Shown here piece by piece: positions 14,961 to 22,667 of a stretch of DNA of 64,000 nt. The notes under the pieces were generated by a model that saw only the letters and a list, made by a program, of their open reading frames with translations, was not told the origin of the DNA and searched no databases. Each line of letters opens with the position of its first letter. Positions within the stretch are counted from its first letter, which is position 1. This stretch comes from Piscinibacter gummiphilus (GTDB lineage Bacteria; Pseudomonadota; Gammaproteobacteria; Burkholderiales; Burkholderiaceae_C): contig NZ_CP015118.1 in NCBI RefSeq assembly GCF_002116905.1, positions 4,402,001-4,466,000 on the forward strand, read 5' to 3'. Position numbers and translations under genes: made by a program.

Positions 14961-16961
14961 CTAGCGGCCGTCCAACCGCCGGTTGTGCGTCTGCAGGTAC
15001 AACGCCGCATTCGCGTAGGCCCGCGGGAAACTCCCCCACTCCCGCACCCGCCGCACCGTCTCCTCGTCGGACGACGCCACCCGGTCCACCGACGGATCCG
15101 CCGCCTGGATGTCGAACACGGCCAGCGGCGGCCGGTCCACGAGGAAGCGGTCCCCCACCAGCACCCCGGCCTGCCCCGGCCCGCCGAACTGGAACGTGAA
15201 GGCCACGCGAGCGTCGTCGAACGCCGGGTCGAGCAGGTCGCGGCCCAGCGTGGTGTTGCGGTAGCCGATGCCGGCGAGCGAGGCGAGCGTGGGCATCACG
15301 TCCACCTGCTGCGCCCAGTGGTCGATCCGCCGCGGCGACACGCGGCCCGGCGCCACCACGAGGAACGGCGTGTGGCCCTGCGTGATCGCGAGGTCGTGCC
15401 ACGATTTCGGCAGGTGCGACCCCGTGGGTCCGATGATGCCGTGGTCGCCCACGAACGCGAAGATCGTGTTCGCGAAGTACGGTTCCTTGCGGGCGTCGGC
15501 CATGAACCGGCCGATGCACCAGTCGAGGTACGCGAAGGCCTCGTACTCTTCCACCGAGATGAACCCCTGCGCCTTCAGTGCCTCGGCCGAACGCGGCGCC
15601 GGCTTGAACTCGGCGCGGTCGGCCGCGGGGATGGTGTACGGCCGGTGGTTGCCGCTCGTCTGCACCACCGCGAAGAACGGCTGCTTCCGCGTGCGGAAGA
15701 CCTCGTTGGCCTCGCGCAGCAGGTTGCGGTCGGACACGCCCCACACGTCCTCGGACGGTGAGGCCAGGCGCCCCTGTTCGTAGATCTCGAGACCGTCGAT
15801 GCTGGCCGTCAGCAGCCCGCGCACGTTCGCCCACGACGTGCTGCCGCCGATGAAGTAGAACTTCTCGTGGTCCTTGAACTCGTTCGCGATGACCTGCTGC
15901 CGCGTGGCCGCCGGGTTGCGCGACGCGGTGGACTGCAGTGACACGTCCGGGATCCCCGTGAGCGTGGCGAACACGCCGCGCGCCGTGTGGCCGTGGGCGC
16001 TCATCATCCGCGTGAACAGCACCCCTTCGGCCGCCAGCGCGTCGAACGCCGGGGTCGCGCCCGCCGGGCTGCCCAGCGCCCCCACCTTGTGGCCCGCGAA
16101 CGATTCGAGCAGCACCACCACGACGTTCGGCACCGGCCCGCCCTTCGGCGGCACCGAACGCAGGAAGGACACGGGCTCGCTGGCCGCGAGCGGCGGCAGG
16201 CCCACGAAGCGGCGGATCGTGTCGGCGTCGGGCCGCATGCCGGCCTCGTCGAGGTGCTGCGTGCGGAAGGCCCAGGTGTCGGCGAGGTTCTGCAGCGGGT
16301 TCAGCGCGAGCTGCCGCCCGAAGGGGTCCGAGAGTTCGACGGCATCGCTCCAGCGCAGCGGGTACTGAGAGAAGCGACCGTGCACCGCCAGCAGCGCGAG
16401 CAGCACGACCAGCACCTCGCCGCCCACGGCCGGCCAGCGGGCCCGCGGCGCGCGGGCGGGCGCGGCGGCGCGCGACCACAACCCCCGGAAGACGGCATCG
16501 AGCACCAGCAGGGCCACGGCCACGCCCAGGGTGATCCACCCCACCGGGTACGACTGCCACACCATGCCCGCGCCTTCGCGCGGGTCCGCGGCGAGGTACA
16601 GCAGCATCCCGGAGAGCCGCTGGCCGAGGTAGGCGAAGTGCCCGGCGTCGAACACGCCCGCCAGCAACCACACGAAGCAGGCCACGAGCCACAGCACGCG
16701 CCACGTCACCTCGCCCCGCGGCGGCCGAATCCGCCGGCTCACCCACGGCAGCAGCGTCAGCACCCACAGCGGCAGCACCGACAGCAGGGCGATGCGCAGG
16801 TCGTAGCGTGCCCCGAGCACGAGGGCTTCGAGCAGGCCGGAGGCGGTTGTGGCGGCGGGTGCGAAGGCGAACGCGAAGGCCAGGCGCGCGAGCGTGCCGG
16901 CCACCCACAGCACCGCGGCCATCGCCAGGGCCAGGCGCAGCCCGGGTCGCAGCGCGCGCAT
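14961..16961 (-). CDS. LTA-synthase-like membrane sulfatase-fold transferase
   Basis: Inner-membrane protein of 666 residues: five N-terminal membrane segments, then a periplasmic alkaline-phosphatase-fold domain. Key points are NVVVVLLESFAGHKVG (the metal Glu), GHTARGVFATLTG (the likely Thr nucleophile), FVGDHG (metal Asp-His) and GHTPFLVVAPG. In Gram-negative bacteria members of this family add phosphoglycerol, phosphoethanolamine or similar groups to periplasmic glycans or lipids; the acceptor here is unknown. The start ATG overlaps the stop of the upstream membrane-protein gene by four bases. It is the last gene of a three-gene operon with a sialidase-like protein, which suggests work on a cell-surface polysaccharide. 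Confidence 0.9.
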   Translation of the reverse strand: MRALRPGLRLALAMAAVLWVAGTLARLAFAFAFAPAATTASGLLEALVLGARYDLRIALLSVLPLWVLTLLPWVSRRIRPPRGEVTWRVLWLVACFVWLLAGVFDAGHFAYLGQRLSGMLLYLAADPREGAGMVWQSYPVGWITLGVAVALLVLDAVFRGLWSRAAAPARAPRARWPAVGGEVLVVLLALLAVHGRFSQYPLRWSDAVELSDPFGRQLALNPLQNLADTWAFRTQHLDEAGMRPDADTIRRFVGLPPLAASEPVSFLRSVPPKGGPVPNVVVVLLESFAGHKVGALGSPAGATPAFDALAAEGVLFTRMMSAHGHTARGVFATLTGIPDVSLQSTASRNPAATRQQVIANEFKDHEKFYFIGGSTSWANVRGLLTASIDGLEIYEQGRLASPSEDVWGVSDRNLLREANEVFRTRKQPFFAVVQTSGNHRPYTIPAADRAEFKPAPRSAEALKAQGFISVEEYEAFAYLDWCIGRFMADARKEPYFANTIFAFVGDHGIIGPTGSHLPKSWHDLAITQGHTPFLVVAPGRVSPRRIDHWAQQVDVMPTLASLAGIGYRNTTLGRDLLDPAFDDARVAFTFQFGGPGQAGVLVGDRFLVDRPPLAVFDIQAADPSVDRVASSDEETVRRVREWGSFPRAYANAALYLQTHNRRLDGR

Positions 16962-17611
16962 CAGAGCACGGTCGCCGGTTCGGCGCTGGCGACCGGCAAC
17001 GGCTGGCGCCGCGGTCGCGGCACCCGGCGCACCAGCACCACCACGGCCCACACCCACAGGAACGGGTCGATCAGCGCGTCCCACAGGTTGCCGGTGGGCA
17101 GGCGGCACAGTGCGAACGCCAGCACCGCGGCCAGCAGCGCGACGGCGTGCGCCGTGCCGCGCTCCATCACGAGGGCCGCCGCCGCGCCCACACCGATCAG
17201 CAGGCCCGCGACCGGTGCGCCCACCGGGCCGAACCCGCTCGGGTACACGCCCCGGGCGATCCAGCCGCTGGCGTCGAGGTACAGCAGCCCGCCCGCGAAC
17301 GCGATGACCGCGGCGAACGCCGCGGGCATCGTGGCACGGTCCGTGCGGCCCGACCACCGCGCCTCGATCGACAGCACGCACAGAGCGATCCCGAGCGCGC
17401 TCGGCCGCTGGAAAGCCAGGCCGATCCAGTGCGCGGGCGACCACGGCCCCGGCAGGCTCATCAGCACGGCGAAGAGGCCGAGGGTGGCCAGCACCGTGCG
17501 GCGTGTCGGCGGCTGCCGCAGGGCCATCACGGCGAGCACGACCGCTGCGAGCACGACGGTCCAGCCGAGGCGCCCGTAGGCGTTCTGCCACAGGAGGTGG
17601 GGAAGGTTCAA
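16961..17611 (-). CDS. Multi-pass membrane protein of unknown function
   Basis: A 216-residue inner-membrane protein with about six hydrophobic segments, for example WTVVLAAVVLAVMAL, ALLAAVLAFALCRLP and LWVWAVVVLVRRVPR, and a Pro/Arg-rich C-terminus. I do not recognise the family. The start is proposed as TTG overlapping the TGA of the upstream sialidase-like gene (TTGA), because GAGGA lies seven bases ahead and the first residues NLPHLLWQNAYGRLG lead directly into a membrane segment; in-frame upstream sequence is Arg/Pro-rich and looks non-coding. Its stop overlaps the start of the LTA-synthase-like gene. It may help to move or anchor the glycan on which the two enzymes act. Confidence 0.7.
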   Translation of the reverse strand: MNLPHLLWQNAYGRLGWTVVLAAVVLAVMALRQPPTRRTVLATLGLFAVLMSLPGPWSPAHWIGLAFQRPSALGIALCVLSIEARWSGRTDRATMPAAFAAVIAFAGGLLYLDASGWIARGVYPSGFGPVGAPVAGLLIGVGAAAALVMERGTAHAVALLAAVLAFALCRLPTGNLWDALIDPFLWVWAVVVLVRRVPRPRRQPLPVASAEPATVL

Positions 17612-18768
17612 CGCTCGGTCCTCGCGTAGGAGATGTCGTAGACGTGGTGCGCGATCGCCTGGCGCTGGAAGGTGTAGGTCACGTGGAGTTCGCGGCCGAC
17701 CTGCTGCACGCTCGGGTACGAGAACTCGTCGCCCGGCAGGCCCTTGAGCACGTCGACGCCGGGCGCCCAGCTGGCCGCGTCCGCCGAGACCGAGAGGCGA
17801 AGCCACTGCCGCGGCGACGCGGCGGTGTCGATCTGCTCGTTGTGCAGCATCACGAAGCCGCCGTCGCGCAGCCGCAGCGCGGCCACCGAGCTGTCGTGGT
17901 TCGCGAGGCCCGAGGCCGGCAGGTCCTCCCAGCTTTCGCCGCCGTCGCGGCTGACCGCCTGCTGCAGGCGGCGGTCGTCGCCGTGGTCACGCATCAGCGC
18001 CCGCATCTCGCGGCCCGACACCGCCACGAGGGCCGGCTGCAGCGCCGTCGTGAGCGAGCCGATGCGCGTGATCCACCGCGGGTCGCCGTCCTCGTCGAAC
18101 GACACCAGCATCGGGTACTTGTTGCCCAGTTCGAAGTAGGCCGGCAGCAGCCACCCGCCGTCGGCGGCGCCGACCGGCGACGTGCGCACCAGCGCGCTCG
18201 TGTTGAAGAGGGGCGACATCGGCAGCACGCGCTGCACGTCGAAGGAACGTCCTTCGTCGGCCGACACGAGGTGCACGATGCGCGAGGCGGCCCAGCCGCC
18301 GAGGCCCGTGGCGACGACGTAGAGGTGCACACGGCCGTCGGGCGCGACCCAGGCGGACGGGTTGCCGATGCGGCGCACGGCGAAGCCGAGGGCGTCGCCC
18401 AGGGTGTCGCGGTCGACGACCGGGCGCGGCGCGCTCCAGCGGCCGTCGTCCCAGCGGGCCACGTAGACCTTGACGTCGGCGCCGCTCTCGCGTTCCCCGG
18501 CCCACCAGAAGGCGAGCAGGTCGTCGCCGGGCAGCGCGGCCAGCGCGCTCGCGTGGGCGGCGGGCACGCCGCGGGGCATCTCGATGCGGGCCGCGGAGCG
18601 CGGGGTCAGCACCACCTGCTCCTGGCCCAGGGTCCGGACGGCGGGCGGCGTCGGCGCTGCGGAGGCCGCTTCACGGCCCCACCGCGACGCCTCGGCGCCG
18701 ATCGCTGCCATCAACAACACGCCGCACAGCGCGAACGTGGTCCCACGCGATCTGCCGAAGCGACGCAC
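17608..18768 (-). CDS. Exported sialidase-like (BNR repeat) protein
   Basis: A 386-residue exported protein with a six-bladed propeller of the sialidase superfamily. It has a basic start and a hydrophobic segment (FALCGVLLMAAIGAEA) acting as signal peptide or anchor. Two Asp-box turns are visible, SADEGRSF and SRDGGESW, along with HASALAALPGDDLLAFWWAG and NHDSSVAALRLRDGGFVMLHNE, which are typical of the BNR_2 group. True sialidase activity is not implied: many members act on other sugars or only bind. It leads an operon with a small membrane protein and an LTA-synthase-like enzyme, with both junctions overlapping. Confidence 0.8.
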   Translation of the reverse strand: MRRFGRSRGTTFALCGVLLMAAIGAEASRWGREAASAAPTPPAVRTLGQEQVVLTPRSAARIEMPRGVPAAHASALAALPGDDLLAFWWAGERESGADVKVYVARWDDGRWSAPRPVVDRDTLGDALGFAVRRIGNPSAWVAPDGRVHLYVVATGLGGWAASRIVHLVSADEGRSFDVQRVLPMSPLFNTSALVRTSPVGAADGGWLLPAYFELGNKYPMLVSFDEDGDPRWITRIGSLTTALQPALVAVSGREMRALMRDHGDDRRLQQAVSRDGGESWEDLPASGLANHDSSVAALRLRDGGFVMLHNEQIDTAASPRQWLRLSVSADAASWAPGVDVLKGLPGDEFSYPSVQQVGRELHVTYTFQRQAIAHHVYDISYARTER

Positions 18769-19001
18769 TTCGTTTCCCCCGGGGTTGTCTTGTTGTTCGG
18801 TCCCTGGTCACGCCGGCCGCATTGTGACAGCGACACCACAGCGCCCGTGACACGACGATGTGACGAAGTGCACGGGCCCGCGGGATTCCTCGGCGGCGAG
18901 GGGCCAGCCGACTCTCTGGCATGCTACGCACTCCCGTCGATCCGCTCACCCCGAAAGCACCGGCCCTTCGTGACCCACCCCGCCCCTCCCGGAAACACGC
19001 C

Positions 19002-19691
19002 ATGCCCGGACTGAACATCCCGCAGGCAGCCGCGCGCCCCGCCAGCGCCCCCGCGCCGGAAGCGGCCTCGCCCGTGCTGGTGGGCCATCCCGGGCTGGTG
19101 GTGTGCGACGAGTGCGACGCCGTGCACAAGCGCATCCGCCTGAGCCGCGGCGTGGTGGCGCGCTGCCGCCGCTGCGGCGCGCTGCTCGGCCGCGGCCACG
19201 TCGTCACGCCCACCGGCCAGCTCGCGTTCGCGCTGGCGGCGCTGGTGTTCCTGCTGATCGGCAACTTCGCGCCGCTCGTCACGCTCGACCTGCAGGGCAT
19301 CCACAAGACCGTGACGATGCCGCACGCCATCTGGCTCACCGCGCAGGCCGGCGAACCCATCACCGCGGTGCTCGCCTGCGTGACGGCCATCGTGTTCCCC
19401 GCGATGCTGGTGCTGCTGCGGCTCTACGTGCTGGGCTCCCTGATCCGCGGCCGCGTGCCGCCCGGCTTCCGCTTCGCGATGCGCGCGCTGCGCTTCGCCA
19501 CGTACTGGAGCATGGTCGAGGTGTTCCTGCTGAGCGCGCTCGTTTCCATCGTGCGCAGCGCCGGCATCGCCGACCTCGTGCCGGGCATGGGCCTCTTCGC
19601 GTACGCGGCCCTCACGCTGCTGCTGACTTCCACCACCGCCGCCGGCCTCCATTCGATCTGGAAGCTCGGCAGCCGACTGGGGGCCGGATGA
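19002..19691 (+). CDS. pqiA: PqiA-type membrane protein, first half
   Basis: Inner-membrane component of the Pqi lipid-transport system. This 229-residue protein carries one PqiA domain: a zinc-ribbon-like N-terminus (VVCDECDAVHKR and CRRCGALLGRG) and four membrane segments, including the conserved LIGNFAPLVTLDLQG. E. coli PqiA is a single chain with two such domains; here the second domain is a separate gene that overlaps by four bases. The start chosen is the ATG shortly before NIPQAA; upstream in-frame residues are Pro/Arg-rich and look like leader. It heads a four-gene operon with tight overlaps. Confidence 0.9.
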   Translation: MPGLNIPQAAARPASAPAPEAASPVLVGHPGLVVCDECDAVHKRIRLSRGVVARCRRCGALLGRGHVVTPTGQLAFALAALVFLLIGNFAPLVTLDLQGIHKTVTMPHAIWLTAQAGEPITAVLACVTAIVFPAMLVLLRLYVLGSLIRGRVPPGFRFAMRALRFATYWSMVEVFLLSALVSIVRSAGIADLVPGMGLFAYAALTLLLTSTTAAGLHSIWKLGSRLGAG

Positions 19692-20365
19692 TGGACGACG
19701 AGCCGATCCAGACCGGCCGCCAGCTGGGCCTCTACAGCTGCCACACGTGCGGCCGGGTGTCCGAACGGCAAGGCCATGCCGCGCCCGACGCGCCGCTCGC
19801 CTGCCCGCGCTGCGGCACCCACCTGCACCATCGCAACCCGCGCAGCCTCGAGCGCGCGTGGGCGTACACGTGGGCGGCCATCGTGCTGTACCTGCCCGCG
19901 AACCTGCTGCCGGTGATGACCACCATCAGCCTCCAGGGCGCGGTGGACCACACCATTCTCGGCGGCATCCACGAGCTGTGGATGAACCGCGACTGGGGGC
20001 TCGCGGTGATCGTGTTCGTCGCGAGTGTCGCGGTGCCCATCGTCAAGATCGCCTCGCTCGTGCTGCTGCTTCTCAGCGCCGGGCGCAACAGCACCTGGTG
20101 CTCGCGCGAGCGCACGGCGCTGTGGCGCGGCATCGAGGCGGTGGGCCACTGGTCCATGCTCGACGTGTTCGTGGTCGTGCTGCTCGTGGGCATGATCCAC
20201 TTCGGCCCGCTGGCGGGTGTCGAACCCGAACCGGGGCTCGTCGCGTTCGGGGCGGTGGTGGTGCTGACCATCCTCGGCGTCTCCAGTTTCGACCCCCGCC
20301 TGCTGTGGCCCGATCCCGCCGACAATCCCCCCCAACCCAACGCCTCCCCGCCGCCCCATGAGTGA
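19688..20365 (+). CDS. pqiA: PqiA-type membrane protein, second half
   Basis: A 225-residue inner-membrane protein with the second PqiA domain. It shows YSCHTCGRVSE and CPRCGTHLHHR as a four-Cys metal-binding ribbon, then YLPANLLPVMTTISLQG, the same signature as in the first half, and three more membrane segments, including WSMLDVFVVVLLVGMIHFG. The start ATGATG overlaps the stop of the first half; its end overlaps pqiB by eight bases. Two adjacent halves rather than one fused chain implies a heterodimer in the membrane. Confidence 0.9.
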   Translation: MMDDEPIQTGRQLGLYSCHTCGRVSERQGHAAPDAPLACPRCGTHLHHRNPRSLERAWAYTWAAIVLYLPANLLPVMTTISLQGAVDHTILGGIHELWMNRDWGLAVIVFVASVAVPIVKIASLVLLLLSAGRNSTWCSRERTALWRGIEAVGHWSMLDVFVVVLLVGMIHFGPLAGVEPEPGLVAFGAVVVLTILGVSSFDPRLLWPDPADNPPQPNASPPPHE

Positions 20366-22040
20366 GTCCGACGATCCGAGCGCGCCGCCCGTGCCCTCTC
20401 CCCAGCCCGCCGCGGCACCGGAACCGGTGACCCGCCGCTGGCGCGGGCCGTCGCTCGTGTGGCTCGTGCCCATCGTGGCGCTGCTGGTCGGCATCTCGCT
20501 GCTCGTGCGCAGCCTGCTCGCCACCGGCCCCACGGTCACCATCGACTTCGAAAGCGCCGAGGGCCTGAAACCCGGCCAGACCGAGGTGCGCTTCAAGGAG
20601 GTGGTGGTGGGGCGTGTCGAGAGCGTCTCGCTGAGCGACGACCGCCAGAGCGTGACCGCCGTCGTCCGCCTCGTCCGTTCGGCCTCGTCGCTCGCGGTCG
20701 AGGACACCCGCTTCTGGGTCGTCAAGCCCCGCATCGACATCGGCGGCGTGAGCGGCCTCGAGACGCTGCTGTCGGGCGCCTACATCGGCGTGGACGCCGG
20801 TGTCTCCAGCGAAAGCCAGAGTTCATTCAAAGGCCTGCCCGGCCCGCCGTACCTGCTGCGCGGCGAACCGGGCCGCGGCTTCGCGCTGCGCACCGGCGAC
20901 CTCGGGTCGCTCGACGTGGGCTCGCCCATCTACTACCGCCGCACGCAGGTGGGCCGTGTGGTGGGCTACAAGCTCGACCCCGAGGCCGACGAGATCGCGG
21001 TGCAGATCTTCGTCGAGGCGCCGTACGACAAGCTGATCAATCCGCAGACCCGCTTCTGGAACGCGAGCGGCGTCGACCTGTCCGTCAATGCGAGCGGCCT
21101 CACGCTCAACACGCAGACGCTCGCGTCGGTCATCTCCGGCGGGCTGGCCTTCGAGCGTCCGGCGGGCAGCACGACGCTGCCGCCCGCGGCCGACGGGCAC
21201 ATCTTCGCCCTGTACCCCGACCGCAAGGCGGCCATGGCCCCGCCCGACGGCGCGCCGCTGCGCGTGCGCATGGTCTTCGAGCAGTCGGTGCGTGGCCTGT
21301 CGGTGGGCGCGCCCATCGACTTCCTCGGCATCGAGATCGGCACCGTGCGCTCGATCGACCTCGACTTCGACCGCCAGTCGCACCGCTTCCCCATCGAGGT
21401 CACGGCCGACATCTACCCGCTGCGCCTGGGTGCCGCGCGTGACTCGCTCACACCGCCCGGCACCGACCCGGCGCGGCGCGACGTGGTGCTGCTCAAGGGC
21501 CTTGTCGACCACGGCGTGCGCGCGCAGGCACGCAGCGGCAACCTGATCACCGGGCAGATGTACATCGCCCTCGACTTCATGCCGAACGCGAAGCGCGTGG
21601 TGTTCGACACCAAGGGCGAGGTGCCGTCGATCCCCACCGTGCCGGGCACGCTGAGCGAGCTGCAGCCGCAGATCGCCGCCATCGTCGACAAGATCAACAA
21701 GGTGCCGTTCGACGAGATCGGCCGCAACCTCAACGGCACGCTGCAGAGCGCCAACAAGGCCATCGACCAGCTGAGCCCCGAGGCCCAGGCCGCGCTGGCC
21801 GAGGTGCGCAAGACACTCGCCGAGGTGCAGAAGACGATGGGTTCCGCGCAGACCACGCTCGGCAACATCGACCGCCACGTGCTCTCGCCCGACGCACCGC
21901 TGCAGCGCAACGCCGAACAGACGATGCAGGACCTGCAGCGCGCGGCCCAGTCGCTGCGCACCCTGACCGACTACCTCGAGCGCCATCCGGAATCGCTGCT
22001 GCGCGGCAAGCCGGACGACGCGAAGATCCCCTCCCGATGA
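20358..22040 (+). CDS. pqiB: PqiB, three-MCE-domain periplasmic lipid tunnel protein
   Basis: A 560-residue protein (E. coli PqiB 546) with an N-terminal cytoplasmic tail, one membrane segment (LVWLVPIVALLVGISLLV) and three MCE domains in the periplasm. The repeats begin at VTIDFESAEGLKPGQTEVRF, FALRTGDLGSLDVGSPIYYR and VRMVFEQSVRGLSVGAPIDF. A long C-terminal helical region (INKVPFDEIGRNL onward, rich in Ala/Gln/Lys) forms the needle-like coiled coil. PqiB hexamers stack into a channel that carries lipids between the inner and outer membrane. It is translationally coupled to both neighbours. Confidence 0.95.
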   Translation: MSESDDPSAPPVPSPQPAAAPEPVTRRWRGPSLVWLVPIVALLVGISLLVRSLLATGPTVTIDFESAEGLKPGQTEVRFKEVVVGRVESVSLSDDRQSVTAVVRLVRSASSLAVEDTRFWVVKPRIDIGGVSGLETLLSGAYIGVDAGVSSESQSSFKGLPGPPYLLRGEPGRGFALRTGDLGSLDVGSPIYYRRTQVGRVVGYKLDPEADEIAVQIFVEAPYDKLINPQTRFWNASGVDLSVNASGLTLNTQTLASVISGGLAFERPAGSTTLPPAADGHIFALYPDRKAAMAPPDGAPLRVRMVFEQSVRGLSVGAPIDFLGIEIGTVRSIDLDFDRQSHRFPIEVTADIYPLRLGAARDSLTPPGTDPARRDVVLLKGLVDHGVRAQARSGNLITGQMYIALDFMPNAKRVVFDTKGEVPSIPTVPGTLSELQPQIAAIVDKINKVPFDEIGRNLNGTLQSANKAIDQLSPEAQAALAEVRKTLAEVQKTMGSAQTTLGNIDRHVLSPDAPLQRNAEQTMQDLQRAAQSLRTLTDYLERHPESLLRGKPDDAKIPSR

Positions 22041-22630
22041 ACGCCACCATGCGCCTGCTGCCGCCCCTCGTGATCGCCGTCGCCGCCGGACTCGCCGCGT
22101 GCGCGTCCGACCCGCCCACGCGCTTCCACAGCCTGCAGTCGGCCACGGCGGCCGACACCGCCGCGGCGGCACCGCAGCGCCTCGTCGACCTCGGCCCGGT
22201 GGCCGTGCCACCGGCGGTGGACCAGCCCCAGTGGGTGGTGCGCCTGCCCGACGGCAGCCTGCGCGTGCTGGAACGGGAACGCTGGGTGGCCCCGCTGCGC
22301 GACGAACTGCGCGCGGCGCTGCTGGCCGGCCTGCGCGAACGGCAGGCCACGGGTGACGTGCGCACGGCCGCACCGCCGGCCCCGGCCGCGTGGCGCGTGC
22401 GGGTGGACGTCACGCGATTCGACACCGTTGCAGGCCAGGGCGCCTGGCTCGAAGCGCGATGGACGGCAGTGCCGCCGTCGGGCGCGGCGGGGTTCGCGTG
22501 CGAGGTCTCGCTGAAGGAGTCGTCGGAGGGCGACCCGCTCGCGCTCGCGGCGGCGCACCGCAAGGCGGCCGGCCGGCTGGCCGACCGCCTCGGGGCCTCG
22601 CTGGCCGCGGGGCGGTGCGAGGCGAACTGA
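22037..22630 (+). CDS. pqiC: PqiC-type outer-membrane lipoprotein
   Basis: A 197-residue lipoprotein: signal peptide LLPPLVIAVAAGLAACASDPP with the lipobox LAAC, then a domain of the ABC-type transport auxiliary (PqiC/YmbA) family, with VDLGPVAVPPAVDQPQWVVR and the later WRVRVDVTRFDTVAGQG. PqiC rings receive the end of the PqiB tube at the outer membrane. ATGA overlap with pqiB. It closes the pqi operon; a GC-rich hairpin lies just after it. Confidence 0.9.
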   Translation: MNATMRLLPPLVIAVAAGLAACASDPPTRFHSLQSATAADTAAAAPQRLVDLGPVAVPPAVDQPQWVVRLPDGSLRVLERERWVAPLRDELRAALLAGLRERQATGDVRTAAPPAPAAWRVRVDVTRFDTVAGQGAWLEARWTAVPPSGAAGFACEVSLKESSEGDPLALAAAHRKAAGRLADRLGASLAAGRCEAN

Positions 22631-22637
22631 ATGAAGC

Positions 22638-22657
22638 GCCCCGGCATTCAGCGGGGC
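22638..22657. terminator. Possible shared hairpin between convergent genes
   Basis: GCCCCG and CGGGGC pair around an eight-base loop in the 37-base gap between pqiC and the convergent beta-helix gene. It is weak as an intrinsic terminator because neither side has a T run. Confidence 0.35.
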
Positions 22658-22667
22658 ACTCCCACCA

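Noticed and set aside
16961..17806. A longer N-terminus for the middle gene of the sialidase operon
   Set aside because: The extra 65 residues are Arg/Pro-rich, overlap the sialidase-like gene and look like shadow; TTG with GAGGA upstream fits better.
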